DNA of 64,000 nt from Fulvia fulva (Eukaryota; Ascomycota; Dothideomycetes; Mycosphaerellales; Mycosphaerellaceae). Shown in pieces: positions 22,019-32,146 of this stretch (position 1 is its first letter; each line of letters opens with the position of its first letter). The notes below the pieces were generated by a model. It saw nothing but the letters and a program-made list of their open reading frames with translations, made no database searches and was not told the origin of the DNA. Where the stretch lies: contig NC_063021.1 of NCBI RefSeq assembly GCF_020509005.1, positions 3,286,001 to 3,350,000 of the forward strand, written 5' to 3'. A program made the position numbers and the translations under genes.

Positions 22019-22654
22019 CTACGAAGCATCATCTTCCACCCCATCCAACTCCTCCTCATCACTCTCCGACTCCTCATCCTCCTCCCAAGTACAAAAGCCA
22101 TCATACTCCACACCCTTCACCTTGCCGACCTGCACATGCGCCGACACATCTTTGTCATTGAACAAGCTCCACCAACTGGCCCCCCGGAAGTGCACCTTCG
22201 TAGTCCTGTAATCGCCAAACACTCTCGCCACTTCTCCCATAGTGACACCGTGAGCCCGTGCTGTGATTGTCTTCCTGAGTCCCTGAAAGAGCGAAAGGCC
22301 CGCGAATACCTCGGCGACCGGTGGTTGGGTGATGAGTTGTCTGCGCCACGAAGCCTCTGGCCTTTCGAGCGTGCCGGTCGGGTCCTCGAGTGGCCTAACG
22401 AGGCTGCGGATGAGTGGGTGTGAGAAGATGATGGAGTTGGCATTGATGCTGCGGCCTTCATGGATGACGAGGGCTCGAGTGGTGGCGGGCTTGAAGAACA
22501 TAGCTTCTTGGAGTTTACTCGACTCGAGCATGACTGCCTGCCATTGTTTGCAAGTGCGCTGATGGACAAGCAGGTCGCGCATAGGCAGCTCGAGGAAGAT
22601 CGCTTCGGCCAGCTCGAAGATTGCGAAAGTGCGAGTAGGTGCGGCGTTGGACAT
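22019..22654 (-). CDS. F-box-like protein, paralogue B
   Basis: Protein of 211 aa. The F-box-like segment is at the N-terminus: AIFELAEAIFLELPMRDLL and RTCKQWQAVMLESSKLQEA. It is followed by the family motif EASWRRQLITQPPV at about residue 100 and ends in a strongly acidic tail (EEDEESESDEEELDG). The ATG at 22654 follows a possible 3' splice site (cccag) and a gtaagt donor lies about 60 bp upstream, so a 5'-UTR intron is likely. It is closely related to the genes at 19721 and 30804, but the acidic tail is its own. Confidence 0.8.
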   Translation of the reverse strand: MSNAAPTRTFAIFELAEAIFLELPMRDLLVHQRTCKQWQAVMLESSKLQEAMFFKPATTRALVIHEGRSINANSIIFSHPLIRSLVRPLEDPTGTLERPEASWRRQLITQPPVAEVFAGLSLFQGLRKTITARAHGVTMGEVARVFGDYRTTKVHFRGASWWSLFNDKDVSAHVQVGKVKGVEYDGFCTWEEDEESESDEEELDGVEDDAS

Positions 22655-23150
22655 TGCTGCCTGGGTTCAATGTTATCATCGGCTGTGCGAAGGAGGTGCG
22701 CGCTGGGGAGGGACTTACGGGTGATGGGCTCGATGCTGCGAACGGCACGTTCTGCGTGCTGTGATTGTTGATCGTGAGATGGGCGTTTTGGTTGGTGATA
22801 TTTCAAAGTTGATGCTTGCCAAGAATTTCAGTCGAAGCTGCGGCGGGTCCCGCATGTGTGGATGCCTCGAGTGAATGCATCACACCTGGCATTGAGCGGT
22901 TCGCGCATCGCGGCTTGCTTGTTGCGAAAATTCGGCCGCATCACTTGCTCTTTCACTTTAGTATCGCGACTTCACCCATAGTGGCACGCGACTTCCCGCG
23001 TTTCAGGTGAGGTTAGCTACGCTATTGTAGCAGGCACAATACAGCCCCTTTCATATATCCTCCTTCACCTTGGTGCCACTTCTCATTTCCTTCATCTCAC
23101 ACCACTCACATCACGACTTACTTCCATCGCGAAACAGTACCTACAGAGCC

Positions 23151-24284
23151 ATGGATTCACCACTCAGCCCATCACATCCATGGGCTGTGGATGACAACTC
23201 CGCCAACACTCACTACACCACCGCAGAAGAGCCAACCATCAAGCCAGAAGTTCTCTCCACACCCACCAAAGACCAAAAGTCTAGCAGCCTCCTCTACTAC
23301 CGCCCAGAGACACGACCACGTCCAAGTAAGAAGGTCAAAGGCGGCAAAGGCCGTTCTCTGGGCAACCTCTCATCGAAGCCGATCAAAGAGCTCCGCGCTC
23401 AGGCCGAGAATGGCGATATCGAGGCCGCCATCAAGCTTGGCTGGGGTGTCGACCGCATCACAGAGCTCTACAACCGCCAGAAGGCAGCCCGCGGCATCGA
23501 AGTCTACGAAGGCCAGGAGATTGACGATCCAGCTCTTCTTGCCCGCATTGCGCAGCGTAACCGTCATGCCAAGGAAGCACAGCGGCGTCGCAGCGACAAG
23601 CTGAAGATTCAAGCATATGCGGGTGACCTTGATGCGGCGAAGAAGCTGGGCTTCAGCAAGCGCAAGCTGGCGGAGCTGTTTCCGGAGCTGTATCCAGGTG
23701 AGGTGGTTGAGCCAGAGCAGTCGAAGAAGGAGATTCAGGCTGCTATCAAGCTTGGCTTCAGCAATGAGAAGATGCGGCAGTTGTTTCCGCACCATCGCGA
23801 CCGCGAGGCAAGTGTCTTCAGTGGTCGTTTCCGCTCAGCCACACCAGCGAGTCGCCATGACTTCAGCAGGGAGCAGAGCATACCCTTCCATGGTCATCCT
23901 CCAGCTCAGCTCGGTGGAGGCTGGAACTTGTGGCAATCGGCGGTCAACGTCTTTGGTCAGCATGGCCCACCAACGTATCCGGTGCCATCAAACGACTTCG
24001 CTCTCGAGATGATGCTGCAGCACGAGCTCAATCAGGCCAAACAGGACATCATGACGGCCACCACGCGCTTCAATGCCGTAGAGCAGCAGCTCGACCGTCT
24101 GCGTATGCTCAAGGCAACTTCAGTGGCCGAGCAGACTCCTCGTGCTGGACAGTCTCACGCTGGCGTGCAGAATCGAATTGTTCGGCTGAAGTACCAGGGC
24201 AATCCCAGCGACATCCCAACATCGAAGGTGGCTACTGACAGTCCTGGTGGTAAGAGCGCCGACTCAGCTATCGAGGTTGACTGA
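23151..24284 (+). CDS. Hypothetical protein with three AAxKLGF repeats
   Basis: Single exon of 377 aa. I do not know a named family. Three copies of a motif of about 35 residues are visible: NGDIEAAIKLGWGVDRITEL, AGDLDAAKKLGFSKRKLAEL and IQAAIKLGFSNEKMRQLFP. This pattern suggests a helical, possibly DNA-binding or protein-binding repeat. The N-terminus is Ser/Pro-rich and the C-terminus has a coiled-coil-like helix (HELNQAKQDIMTATTRFNAV). The basic stretches KKVKGGKGR and RRRSDKLK could be nuclear localisation signals. The start is the ATG at 23151; the frame is open upstream only without an ATG. Confidence 0.8.
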   Translation: MDSPLSPSHPWAVDDNSANTHYTTAEEPTIKPEVLSTPTKDQKSSSLLYYRPETRPRPSKKVKGGKGRSLGNLSSKPIKELRAQAENGDIEAAIKLGWGVDRITELYNRQKAARGIEVYEGQEIDDPALLARIAQRNRHAKEAQRRRSDKLKIQAYAGDLDAAKKLGFSKRKLAELFPELYPGEVVEPEQSKKEIQAAIKLGFSNEKMRQLFPHHRDREASVFSGRFRSATPASRHDFSREQSIPFHGHPPAQLGGGWNLWQSAVNVFGQHGPPTYPVPSNDFALEMMLQHELNQAKQDIMTATTRFNAVEQQLDRLRMLKATSVAEQTPRAGQSHAGVQNRIVRLKYQGNPSDIPTSKVATDSPGGKSADSAIEVD

Positions 24285-25141
24285 GGGAGGTGGCATTGCA
24301 GCGGCACAGAGCATAGAGCCTACAGCATCAGCATCGGCATCGGCAGATATGGATGGCGTGTCAGCCAGCTTCTTACGACTTTTGATGAGATACGCGATAC
24401 GAGATATGGTCATGCTCAGATGGGATGAGATGAGCAGTGACTTGAGATACAGCTTGCGGCAGACAGTGTCTTGAGGACAGAGAGCAGCTTAGTAGTCATC
24501 ATGAAATGGACATTGTACTTCTCATCGATTCGTTTTTGGCAACGTGACATGTTCGTCTCATCTGCGGGTCGTGTTTAATGAGGTCGGGTTCGGCATTGGG
24601 CAGCGGAGGACCGGTGTTGTGTCCGGTCAGGAGTGTTGTTCAAAGAATGGTCGTTGAGCATCTGCCGTGACGTGAAGTTGACAGAGTGACACGATATGCG
24701 GGTGAGGGACCACTAGATCAACCCATGCTGAAACGAAGCTGAGGTATGGGTGGGAGATTTGGATGATGGTGTTGGCGGGCGGTGGAGGTGGGAAGAAAAG
24801 GTTGCTTTGAACCCAATCGGACGCCACAGCCGGGGAGCAACACCACCAACTGAACCTCCTCCGCCTTCTCACTGGCAACTGCAGTAATCTGACATGCGCC
24901 ACGCGACATTCCCGTCTGTGCTGCGTGTCTTGTCTTGCTGAGATCTTTTGCTGTTTCTCCTTCGTCTTGTTGTTTCATTCTGTCTTGGACATGAGAGCAT
25001 CGCATTACATACAGCATATACCACATCGAAAAGGAGGTTGGCCCGTCGTTCCTCCTCTGCCTCGTTTGCACGCCCAAGTCGCACCCGCCGTTTCCGCCAA
25101 GCTACACGGTATCACTACCACTACGACACCTAGCAATCACA
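24285..25141. other. Intergenic, promoter of the ArfGAP gene
   Basis: Contains the 3' flank of the repeat-protein gene and a pyrimidine-rich leader before 25142. No gene seen. Plus-strand frames at 24247-24474 and 24925-25182 have no features and overlap the flanking genes. Confidence 0.6.
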
Positions 25142-27172
25142 ATGGCGGCGGCCATCTCCAAGCGCCAGCAGGCTCGCAATGAGCGCATGCTGCAAGACCT
25201 CCTTCGCACTGTGCCCGGCAACGACCGATGCGCCGACTGCGCTGCGAAGAACCCGGGATGGGCATCGTGGAGTCTGGGCATCTTCCTGTGTATGCGATGT
25301 GCGGCACTGCACCGGAAGCTGGGGACTCACGTGTCCAAGGTGAAGAGCTTGTCGATGGACAGCTGGAGCGTGGAGCAGGTTGAGAACATGAAGAAGGTGG
25401 GCAATCTCGCGAGCAACAAGCGATACAACCCGAAGAACGTCAGGCCGGACATACCGATAGACGCCGACGAGGTGGACGCGGCCATGGAGAAGTACATCAG
25501 GCAGAAGTACGACACGAGGGCGCTGTCTGGTCAAGACCGGAGTGCGGCGCCGGCTGCGAGGCAGAATACTGGCAGCACGGGCACAGATCTTGGGTCATGG
25601 AGCGAGGAGCCGCCTGATCTACCACCAAAGCCATCGAAGAAGTTCGGCTTTTCACTGCGATCCTCGAGCTCGACCTTTCCGCGACAGAAACCAGACCGAT
25701 TTACTCCTCCTTTGTCTCCAGCGTACAGTGCCAGCGACAGATCAGCCGAGCGCGAACTACCCCTACCGAGTCCGAGGAAAGAGAACAAGCCCAGCAGGCT
25801 GTTTGGCATGAAGATTACGACCGTAGACAACAACTTTAACGCGAAGCTTGCACACCTGCGCGACATGGGCTTCGGCGATAACTCGAGGAACACGGAGATA
25901 TTGAAGAGCATGAACGGGAATGTGGATAAGGCAGTGGAAGAGCTCGTGAGGCTAGGTGAGAATACCAAACCTATTCCGAGATCGATCACGCCAGCGCCCA
26001 GGGCGCTTACACCAATTTCGATGAAGAGCTCGGGAGCGAATGGCATTTTGATTGAGAAGAAGGCGAGCGATCCTTGGGCGGTGGAAGAGAAAGCGCCTCC
26101 AATACCTGCACGTGCGGCGTCTGTGCCCCCACAGTCTGCGAATAATTCTTGGAACCCGTTCCTTCAGCCATCGCAGCCGCAGCCGCAGCAACAATCGCTT
26201 GAGAGCAGCTTTCAGGGTCTGTCGATGTCAGCTACCAGCTCGCCTGGGCCTCAGAGTTACGGCAATCAGCAGGCGTACTATCAGAACAGCACGATTCAGC
26301 AGCCAAGCAACCCGTGGCAGGCACCGCAGCAGCAGACCTATCAACAACCGCCGCAACAGCAGATGCAGAACCTGTGGGGACAGCAACAAGCACCAGCTCC
26401 ACCGCAGATCCAGACCTTGGGCAATCCTTTCATGCAGCAGCAGCAGCCCCAAACGCAGTCATTGTCACCTACCAATCCATGGGCTCAGCAGCCACCGCAG
26501 CAGACGCAACCTGTACAGCAACAAAGCAATCCGTTCGGTACGCCCTGGCAGAATCAAAACCAAGGTGTGTCGCAGCAACCTTTTGCGGCCTCGCCACAGC
26601 CTATATACGGCCAGCAAACGGACTTCTTCTCGCAGCCACAGCAGCCGGCTCAGCAGCAACAGTTCACTTCTGGAGCGGTGCAGAACCCATGGCAACAACA
26701 AAGTTTGCCGCAGCCTCAACCAAACGCTATGCCGCAGCAGCAGTTCCAACAAGCGCAGTCTCAGCAGCCACAATTCCAGCAAGCGCAGCCTCAACCTCAG
26801 CAACAGGGGCAGTACAATCAATTTGGTCAGCAGTACGCGACTCAACAACCTCAAATGCCTGCTCGACACGATAAGTCATCAATCCTGGCGCTGTACAACT
26901 ATCCCCAGCTCGCACCATTACGTGGGCTGCAGACTCTTCCAGAGGATGGGACCGTGCAGCAATTACAGCAGCAGCAGTACGAGGTACCTCAGCGAAGTGC
27001 AACAATGCCACTCTCGATGGACGCTGGCAACATGAACCCCTTCGGACAACAGCCTGGCCAGCAACAATTCAGCCACGCAAGCAAAGAAAGCGTCGACTTT
27101 CAGGGCTTTGCCAACAGTGGACGGCACAGTCCGGACGCGTTCGCGGGACTGAGTGCAAGGTATATGAGGTGA
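25142..27172 (+). CDS. GTS1: ArfGAP with UBA domain and Gln-rich C-terminus (Gts1-like)
   Basis: Single exon of 676 aa. The ArfGAP zinc finger is at the N-terminus: CADC (C30, C33) and CMRC (C50, C53), with the catalytic arginine in LHRKLG (R58). It stimulates GTP hydrolysis by Arf GTPases at the Golgi or endosome (family knowledge). A UBA domain lies near residues 230-270 (AKLAHLRDMGFGDNS, then NVDKAVEELVRLG). The last 350 residues are Gln/Pro-rich, with many NPW/NPF-type motifs (NPFGTPW, NPWQQQ) that may bind EH-domain endocytic proteins. This layout matches yeast Gts1 and S. pombe Ucp3. Simple CAG-rich coding sequence runs through 26150-27080. Confidence 0.93.
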   Translation: MAAAISKRQQARNERMLQDLLRTVPGNDRCADCAAKNPGWASWSLGIFLCMRCAALHRKLGTHVSKVKSLSMDSWSVEQVENMKKVGNLASNKRYNPKNVRPDIPIDADEVDAAMEKYIRQKYDTRALSGQDRSAAPAARQNTGSTGTDLGSWSEEPPDLPPKPSKKFGFSLRSSSSTFPRQKPDRFTPPLSPAYSASDRSAERELPLPSPRKENKPSRLFGMKITTVDNNFNAKLAHLRDMGFGDNSRNTEILKSMNGNVDKAVEELVRLGENTKPIPRSITPAPRALTPISMKSSGANGILIEKKASDPWAVEEKAPPIPARAASVPPQSANNSWNPFLQPSQPQPQQQSLESSFQGLSMSATSSPGPQSYGNQQAYYQNSTIQQPSNPWQAPQQQTYQQPPQQQMQNLWGQQQAPAPPQIQTLGNPFMQQQQPQTQSLSPTNPWAQQPPQQTQPVQQQSNPFGTPWQNQNQGVSQQPFAASPQPIYGQQTDFFSQPQQPAQQQQFTSGAVQNPWQQQSLPQPQPNAMPQQQFQQAQSQQPQFQQAQPQPQQQGQYNQFGQQYATQQPQMPARHDKSSILALYNYPQLAPLRGLQTLPEDGTVQQLQQQQYEVPQRSATMPLSMDAGNMNPFGQQPGQQQFSHASKESVDFQGFANSGRHSPDAFAGLSARYMR

Positions 27173-28214
27173 GATGCGCATCCATCACCTTGGGATGATG
27201 TGAGACCTCTTGGTGGGATGAGAGGAGATCGATTGATTTAGCGACGGCGTTCAGGTGCTGCACTAGGGGCGGCAACATCTTGGTGTCATGATGACAGATA
27301 GGTCGCTGGCTGGCATGTGGAAATGATGCTCATGTCTGTTTCTGTCTGGGGAGATACATTTAAGTCGAAAAGGCATATAGCTTTCCCTTTATGTGGGAGA
27401 GGAGAAGCATTATTTATTTGCATGAAGAGCTGGCTGGCTGGCATGCACTCGAACCTATAGCATTACTCTTTTATCGAATACTTTACCCAACGCCAAGTTC
27501 GCTTCACTTCGTCTGCAGCTGTCTCCACTGCGATTTTATGCACAGCTTGGGCGCTTCAGTATCTTTGTCCAGTGGGAGCACTCTGTTGCTGGCCGAGAGA
27601 GAGATAACACGTGAAGTGGTTACATTTCGAAACCGAGTCGGATTTTGCACTTCCACTGGTGTCCGCCTTTTAACGGACCACTCACGGCTTTCAGGCACAG
27701 TCTTTGCGAAAGTCATCGTCGCCGGTCATGGCGACGTTGCTGTCGCCGGCGCAACCTCGCTGGCGCGACGCTCCGCGTTACCCCATGAGGAGATCCCGGG
27801 CGAGATCTTTCATGTCGGGGGGAGGGGCTGGGGATGTGGTCCGCTGAGAGAAGGATGGAGATGGTCATGAGGAGTGGTCACGGAGGCGGAAGGGTATTCT
27901 GCCCGCTGAGGGCGTGGAACTGCTACTTGCGATGTAGATGTGATCTGTAATGTAATCACAGCGGCTCGGAGGCAGGAGCAAGACTTGAGCCGACTGCTGC
28001 CGAGGCTCAACTCAACAGTGACCCTTGTTGGACGACATCTTCACACACATCACCTGGAAAGGTCGAAGGAGAGAGTAATCATCAACCCCAGCTGTCAGCA
28101 AGCGATAGAATACACGGTGACTTGACAATATCATATCACACGCCTGAGCATAGCACTATCCCGCGCTTACCCGAACGGCCAATATATCACGACAGCAACA
28201 CCGCAACCGCAACG
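27173..28214. other. Intergenic region, no gene seen
   Basis: The left part is the 3' flank of the ArfGAP gene and the right part is the promoter of the thioesterase-like gene. The frames at 27391-27870 and 27504-27716 have no ATG-based structure or motif that supports them. Confidence 0.55.
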
Positions 28215-29437
28215 ATGGGGGCATCCGAGACTGCCACTGCTGTCTATCAGACGAGCAGCCATACCTACAACGCCAAATTTCGTCAGGACTGGTGTATCGG
28301 CTCAGGTATGTGTACCGCATGATCGGGGTACGGGTACATGGAGCATGTACCCAAATCCCCGACATTACTGGGATGGTTGCGAAATAGGACCGACCGAAGG
28401 ACAGGGTCCGCATGATCGCTAACGCAGTACCATCAAGTTCCACATGGTGGCTACGTAACTGCGACATTACTGGTAAGGGCATCCCCCGCGCGTTTGTGTG
28501 AGGAGGGAGATATACATATATATGCTGACGCTTTTTGGCTATTGACAGAGAGTTGTTAAGAAGCATTTCGAAACTACACTCGCCAAACAGGATCAGCCGC
28601 ATACTATTGCCCTGCACCTTGACTTTTTGAGGAGGACTCAAACTGGCCCGGCCACTTTCAATGTCAAAGATGTCAAGCTCGGACGTCAGACCTCTATTGT
28701 CCACGTCGCACTCTCTCAAGGGGACCGTGAGGAGGTTGTGGGGTGAGCATATCCATTCCTCTCGTCCCTCTCCAGATCATCTCTAACATCTGCTCAGGTA
28801 TGTCACACAATCCAACCTCCAAAAAGAAACTGGCCTTTCCTTCATCACGAACTTCCAAGCCCATCCCCAGCGCGTACCGCTAAGCAGCACCCTCGCCGCC
28901 CTCGAGTCCGGCGCCGACCCCCTCTGGACCGAAAAGAAAGCATGGCCAAACGAAACCTTCCGCCAAGCAACCAAGCAGATCCGCGCCTGGTTCCCACGCG
29001 ACGGCCAGCCGGCTCAGAATATCTACGACGAGTGGATGTGTTTCCGCGACCCTTCGGAGAAATGGACGAACGAGAACTTAGGGTTTATTGTGGATATGTT
29101 TCCACAGATATGTGAGAGTTTCTATTTCAATGGGTTTGATCAGTATAATCCGAAGCTGGAAGAGTATTTTTCGAAAGAGGAGTTGCAGCGGTTGACGAAG
29201 GGGAAGGCGCCGTTTTGGTATCCTACGCTACTGTTGAATCTGGAGGTGAAGAAGGATCTGGGGGAGGGGGTGAAGTTTTTGTTTTCGAGGTTGCAGACGA
29301 AGAGTATTAAGAATGGGAGGTATGATTTGGAGGTTTTGATCTGTGATGAGGGTGGGGAGCTGGTGGCGTTGAGTCATCATGTTTGTTTTGCTGTGAGTGC
29401 GGAGAGGAATCTTGCTGCTAGGAGAGGGAACCTGTAG
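28215..29437 (+). CDS. Thioesterase-like (hotdog) protein, 4HBT_3 type
   Basis: Four exons, 28215-28305, 28438-28472, 28549-28742 and 28798-29437, giving 319 aa; all introns are GT-AG and all phases match. The first hotdog begins HTYNAKFRQDWCIGSVPHGG, with the typical VPHGGYVTATLL helix start, then HTIALHLDFLRRT. The second hotdog includes LLLNLEVKKDL near the end and ALSHHVCFAV as its last strand. Fungal members of this family resemble acyl-CoA thioesterases; the substrate is unknown. The second exon is only 35 bp, so the gene is easy to mis-annotate. It lies close to and on the same strand as the ketopantoate reductase-like gene. Confidence 0.9.
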
Positions 29438-29589
29438 ATAGAGAAGGCTTCATGTCCAGTTGTATGCATGTATTCCAGTATCTGTTCGCTTTTGAAAGCC
29501 GATATGAGTGAATTTCAAAGCTTGGCCGAATGGGGTTAACCGCACTTTGCAGGGCGTCAAGTTCACCTTCCCTCTGAACAACTTCCTTC

Positions 29590-30621
29590 ATGTCTTCTTC
29601 ACCTCACATTCTGGTCATCGGCTTCGGAGCCATCGGCGCCTTCTTCGCATCACGTCTAGCCAGCGTTCCAGGCGTGAGAGTATCAGCGATATGTCGCTCC
29701 AACTACAAAATCGTAAAAGAAAACGGCATCCGTGTCACCAGTCCGACCTTCAAAGAAGTGGTCTTGCGGCCAACATATACCTTCGCCAACAACGATGAAG
29801 CCCGAGAACAAAAGCAGAAAGATGGGATCGTCTGGAGTCATCTCTTAGTAACGACGAAAGTCCTCCCCGAATTAGGTGATCCAGCAGCACTTCTTGATGG
29901 CCTAGTCGATTCGGGCACTGCTATTGTTATTCCACAGAATGGTCTAGGTATTGAAGAGCCTTACCACACCCGTTTCCCGAACAATCCCATCATCAGCGCA
30001 ACGACAAGGACTTCGGCAATACAGTCCTCGCCCGGCTATGTCGAGCATAAACACTGGACTCGTACTACGATAGGACCTTTCGCGCGGCCCGATGGCTCTG
30101 ATCTCGCTACTCTGCGTACGGCTGAGTTTGTTGATCTGTTGCATCAGGCGGACATACCAGATATAGATCACCTTGATCATATTGGCATGCAATTCGCCCG
30201 CTGGCATAAGACAGCCATCAACGCGGCCTTGAACCCCACTGGTGTCCTCGCAAGGGGTTCGAATTCTGTCTCGCCGACGAACAATGCCATGGGTATCGAC
30301 CTTGATGTGTGTGAGCATATGAAAGCTGTGATGAAGGAAGTCTTGCACGCTGCTACTGTTGTGCTGGGGAAGCCATTGCCAGACAGTCTGCCAAGCGTGG
30401 AGGACGTCTTTGAGGGTGTGAAAGCGGATCAGAGTGGGAGCAAGCCGAGTATGTGGGTTGACTGGGAGGCTGGAAGACGAGTGGAAGTCGAGGCCATTCT
30501 GGGTGAGCCCGTGCGGAGGGCGAGGGAGGTGGGTGTGGAGGTGCCGAGGACGGAGAGTATGTATGCGCTTCTGAAGATGGCGCAGGGATTGAGGCTGGGT
30601 GACGAGAGTGGAGGGGCGTGA
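29590..30621 (+). CDS. Ketopantoate reductase-like (ApbA/PanE family) protein
   Basis: Single-exon 343-aa protein. The N-terminal NADP-binding motif is HILVIGFGAIGAFFASRL and the substrate-domain helix contains QFARWHKTAINAALNPTG, with the Lys and Asn expected for this family's active site. VIPQNGLGIEEPY follows the nucleotide domain. The family includes 2-dehydropantoate 2-reductase (pantothenate synthesis), but many fungal members act in secondary metabolism or on unknown substrates, so no gene symbol is given. It starts 152 bp after the thioesterase-like gene. Confidence 0.9.
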   Translation: MSSSPHILVIGFGAIGAFFASRLASVPGVRVSAICRSNYKIVKENGIRVTSPTFKEVVLRPTYTFANNDEAREQKQKDGIVWSHLLVTTKVLPELGDPAALLDGLVDSGTAIVIPQNGLGIEEPYHTRFPNNPIISATTRTSAIQSSPGYVEHKHWTRTTIGPFARPDGSDLATLRTAEFVDLLHQADIPDIDHLDHIGMQFARWHKTAINAALNPTGVLARGSNSVSPTNNAMGIDLDVCEHMKAVMKEVLHAATVVLGKPLPDSLPSVEDVFEGVKADQSGSKPSMWVDWEAGRRVEVEAILGEPVRRAREVGVEVPRTESMYALLKMAQGLRLGDESGGA

Positions 30622-30803
30622 GTGCGGCGTTTGCCGTTGGAGGAGCTTTGGGCACCTACTCGAGAAATCCCTAGCGTGCCGCCAATTCGAGTCACCTTCT
30701 GCTCACTCCAACTCACGAGGTCGATATTCAGCACCATATACCACCGCACACAGCACCACCACACACCACTCTTTGTGCTATCACGGACGAACTAGTCTTC
30801 GCC

Positions 30804-31622
30804 ATGGCGACACAAGCAAACACCTCACCACAAGTACAGCAAGACGATCACAAGCCTACCAAGACAGCGCAAGCACACAGCCCACTACAAGGACAGCAAG
30901 ACAATAGTACGCCCACCAGGACAGATGAGCCTGAGAAGTCGTCTTTGTCAGCTGCCCAACGCGTCTTCGGCATCTTTGAGCTCGCAGAAGCTATCTTCCT
31001 CGAAATGCCTCCGCGAGACATCCTGCTTGATCAGCGGGTGAGCCGCACCTGGCAGTCAACTATCATCGAGTCCACTCCACTCCAGCAAGCAACTTTTAAC
31101 AAGCCTATCCCATCACAGTGGTACACCTTCGGAGGCAACGAGATAGCAGGTGAAGAGCACAGCATGTACCAGAGATCCTTCTTCCACCATCCACTACTCG
31201 ATACCGTCGTCGATGGTCACTTCCACAAATCCACTGCTGAAAAGAAGCGGGAGATACTCACTCGACCAGAGGCTTCATGGACCCGTCAGCTGCTTACACA
31301 GCCGCCCATCTCGGGATGCGTGCTTCTGGTAGAGAGGCTCAGAGACTACCGCACATACGAAAAAGAATTCCACCTGTCAGATCAGGATGGAGTTCGACTC
31401 GGTATAGCTGCTCAGAAGTCGTGGGGAAATTCAAGCAGGTGGGTGTGGATCAGTGGGTGGGAGCAGTGGTATAGTGCGGAATGGGAGAGTAGATCTGCAC
31501 GAGAGTTGCTCGCGATGATGAAAGGAGAGGCTTGGTGGAGAGCGTGGGTTGAGCGGGAGATGTATAGATGTAGCGACCTGTGTGAAGCGCTCGTGCGTTG
31601 CCTTGTTCCCGTAATCTCGTAG
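30804..31622 (+). CDS. F-box-like protein, paralogue C
   Basis: Protein of 272 aa, the longest of the three local paralogues. It has a Gln/Thr-rich N-terminus of about 40 residues, then the F-box-like segment FGIFELAEAIFLEMPPRDIL and RVSRTWQSTIIESTPLQQA. Further motifs shared with the copies at 19721 and 22019 are FHHPLLD and EASWTRQLLTQPPI. The C-terminus WRAWVEREMYRCSDLCEALV survives as a relic at 19391. The start is the ATG at 30804. Likely role: substrate adaptor of an SCF-type ubiquitin ligase, by family inference only. Confidence 0.82.
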   Translation: MATQANTSPQVQQDDHKPTKTAQAHSPLQGQQDNSTPTRTDEPEKSSLSAAQRVFGIFELAEAIFLEMPPRDILLDQRVSRTWQSTIIESTPLQQATFNKPIPSQWYTFGGNEIAGEEHSMYQRSFFHHPLLDTVVDGHFHKSTAEKKREILTRPEASWTRQLLTQPPISGCVLLVERLRDYRTYEKEFHLSDQDGVRLGIAAQKSWGNSSRWVWISGWEQWYSAEWESRSARELLAMMKGEAWWRAWVEREMYRCSDLCEALVRCLVPVIS

Positions 31623-32146
31623 ACCTAGACTGCAAAGGCCAGTCGTCGCATCGCCCGACCGTTCCTCCGATGGTCGCGATGACAAACTTCCTTCAGGCAT
31701 CCTCTTTCCTCTCTCCTATCACATCATGCCCTATCGTTGACTCTGCAACATCCCGATGTGCATGTGCATCAGGCATCACCTTAAGTGTGACTCTGGATAC
31801 ATGACTGGCGTTTACCGATGTTGCCACAGCCAAACACTGTCATATCATGCAGCTCATGCTGTTCCACCTCCAACGGGCAAGATTGTGGACAAGGTCGACA
31901 AGAGCTCCATTGAGCACAAAAGATTAAACACGGTAGGCACCACAATTATGGCATAGCAACGGCTTCAACCAATCCAGGCATACAACAACATGTTCAGGCA
32001 TCTCCATTGTTTGAAGTGTATAACAGCTGCCTGACCGTGCCGCAATGGCTATTAAACCAGAGTACCCATTCGGTAGAGGATCGCTCAAACTCAGATCAGC
32101 ACGAGCATCTCTACTATTCTACTTATAAGCTCAACCCAATTCAACA
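31623..32146. other. Intergenic, methyltransferase promoter
   Basis: No gene seen. A TATA-like ttataagc lies at about 32123, 24 bp before the methyltransferase ATG. Confidence 0.55.

Noticed and set aside
22117..22806. 229-codon minus-strand frame overlapping F-box paralogue B
   Set aside because: It is the shifted-frame shadow of the F-box gene; only the 22019-22654 frame carries the family motifs.
26052..27035. Long frames antisense to and out of frame with the ArfGAP Gln-rich region
   Set aside because: They are shadows of CAG-rich coding sequence.
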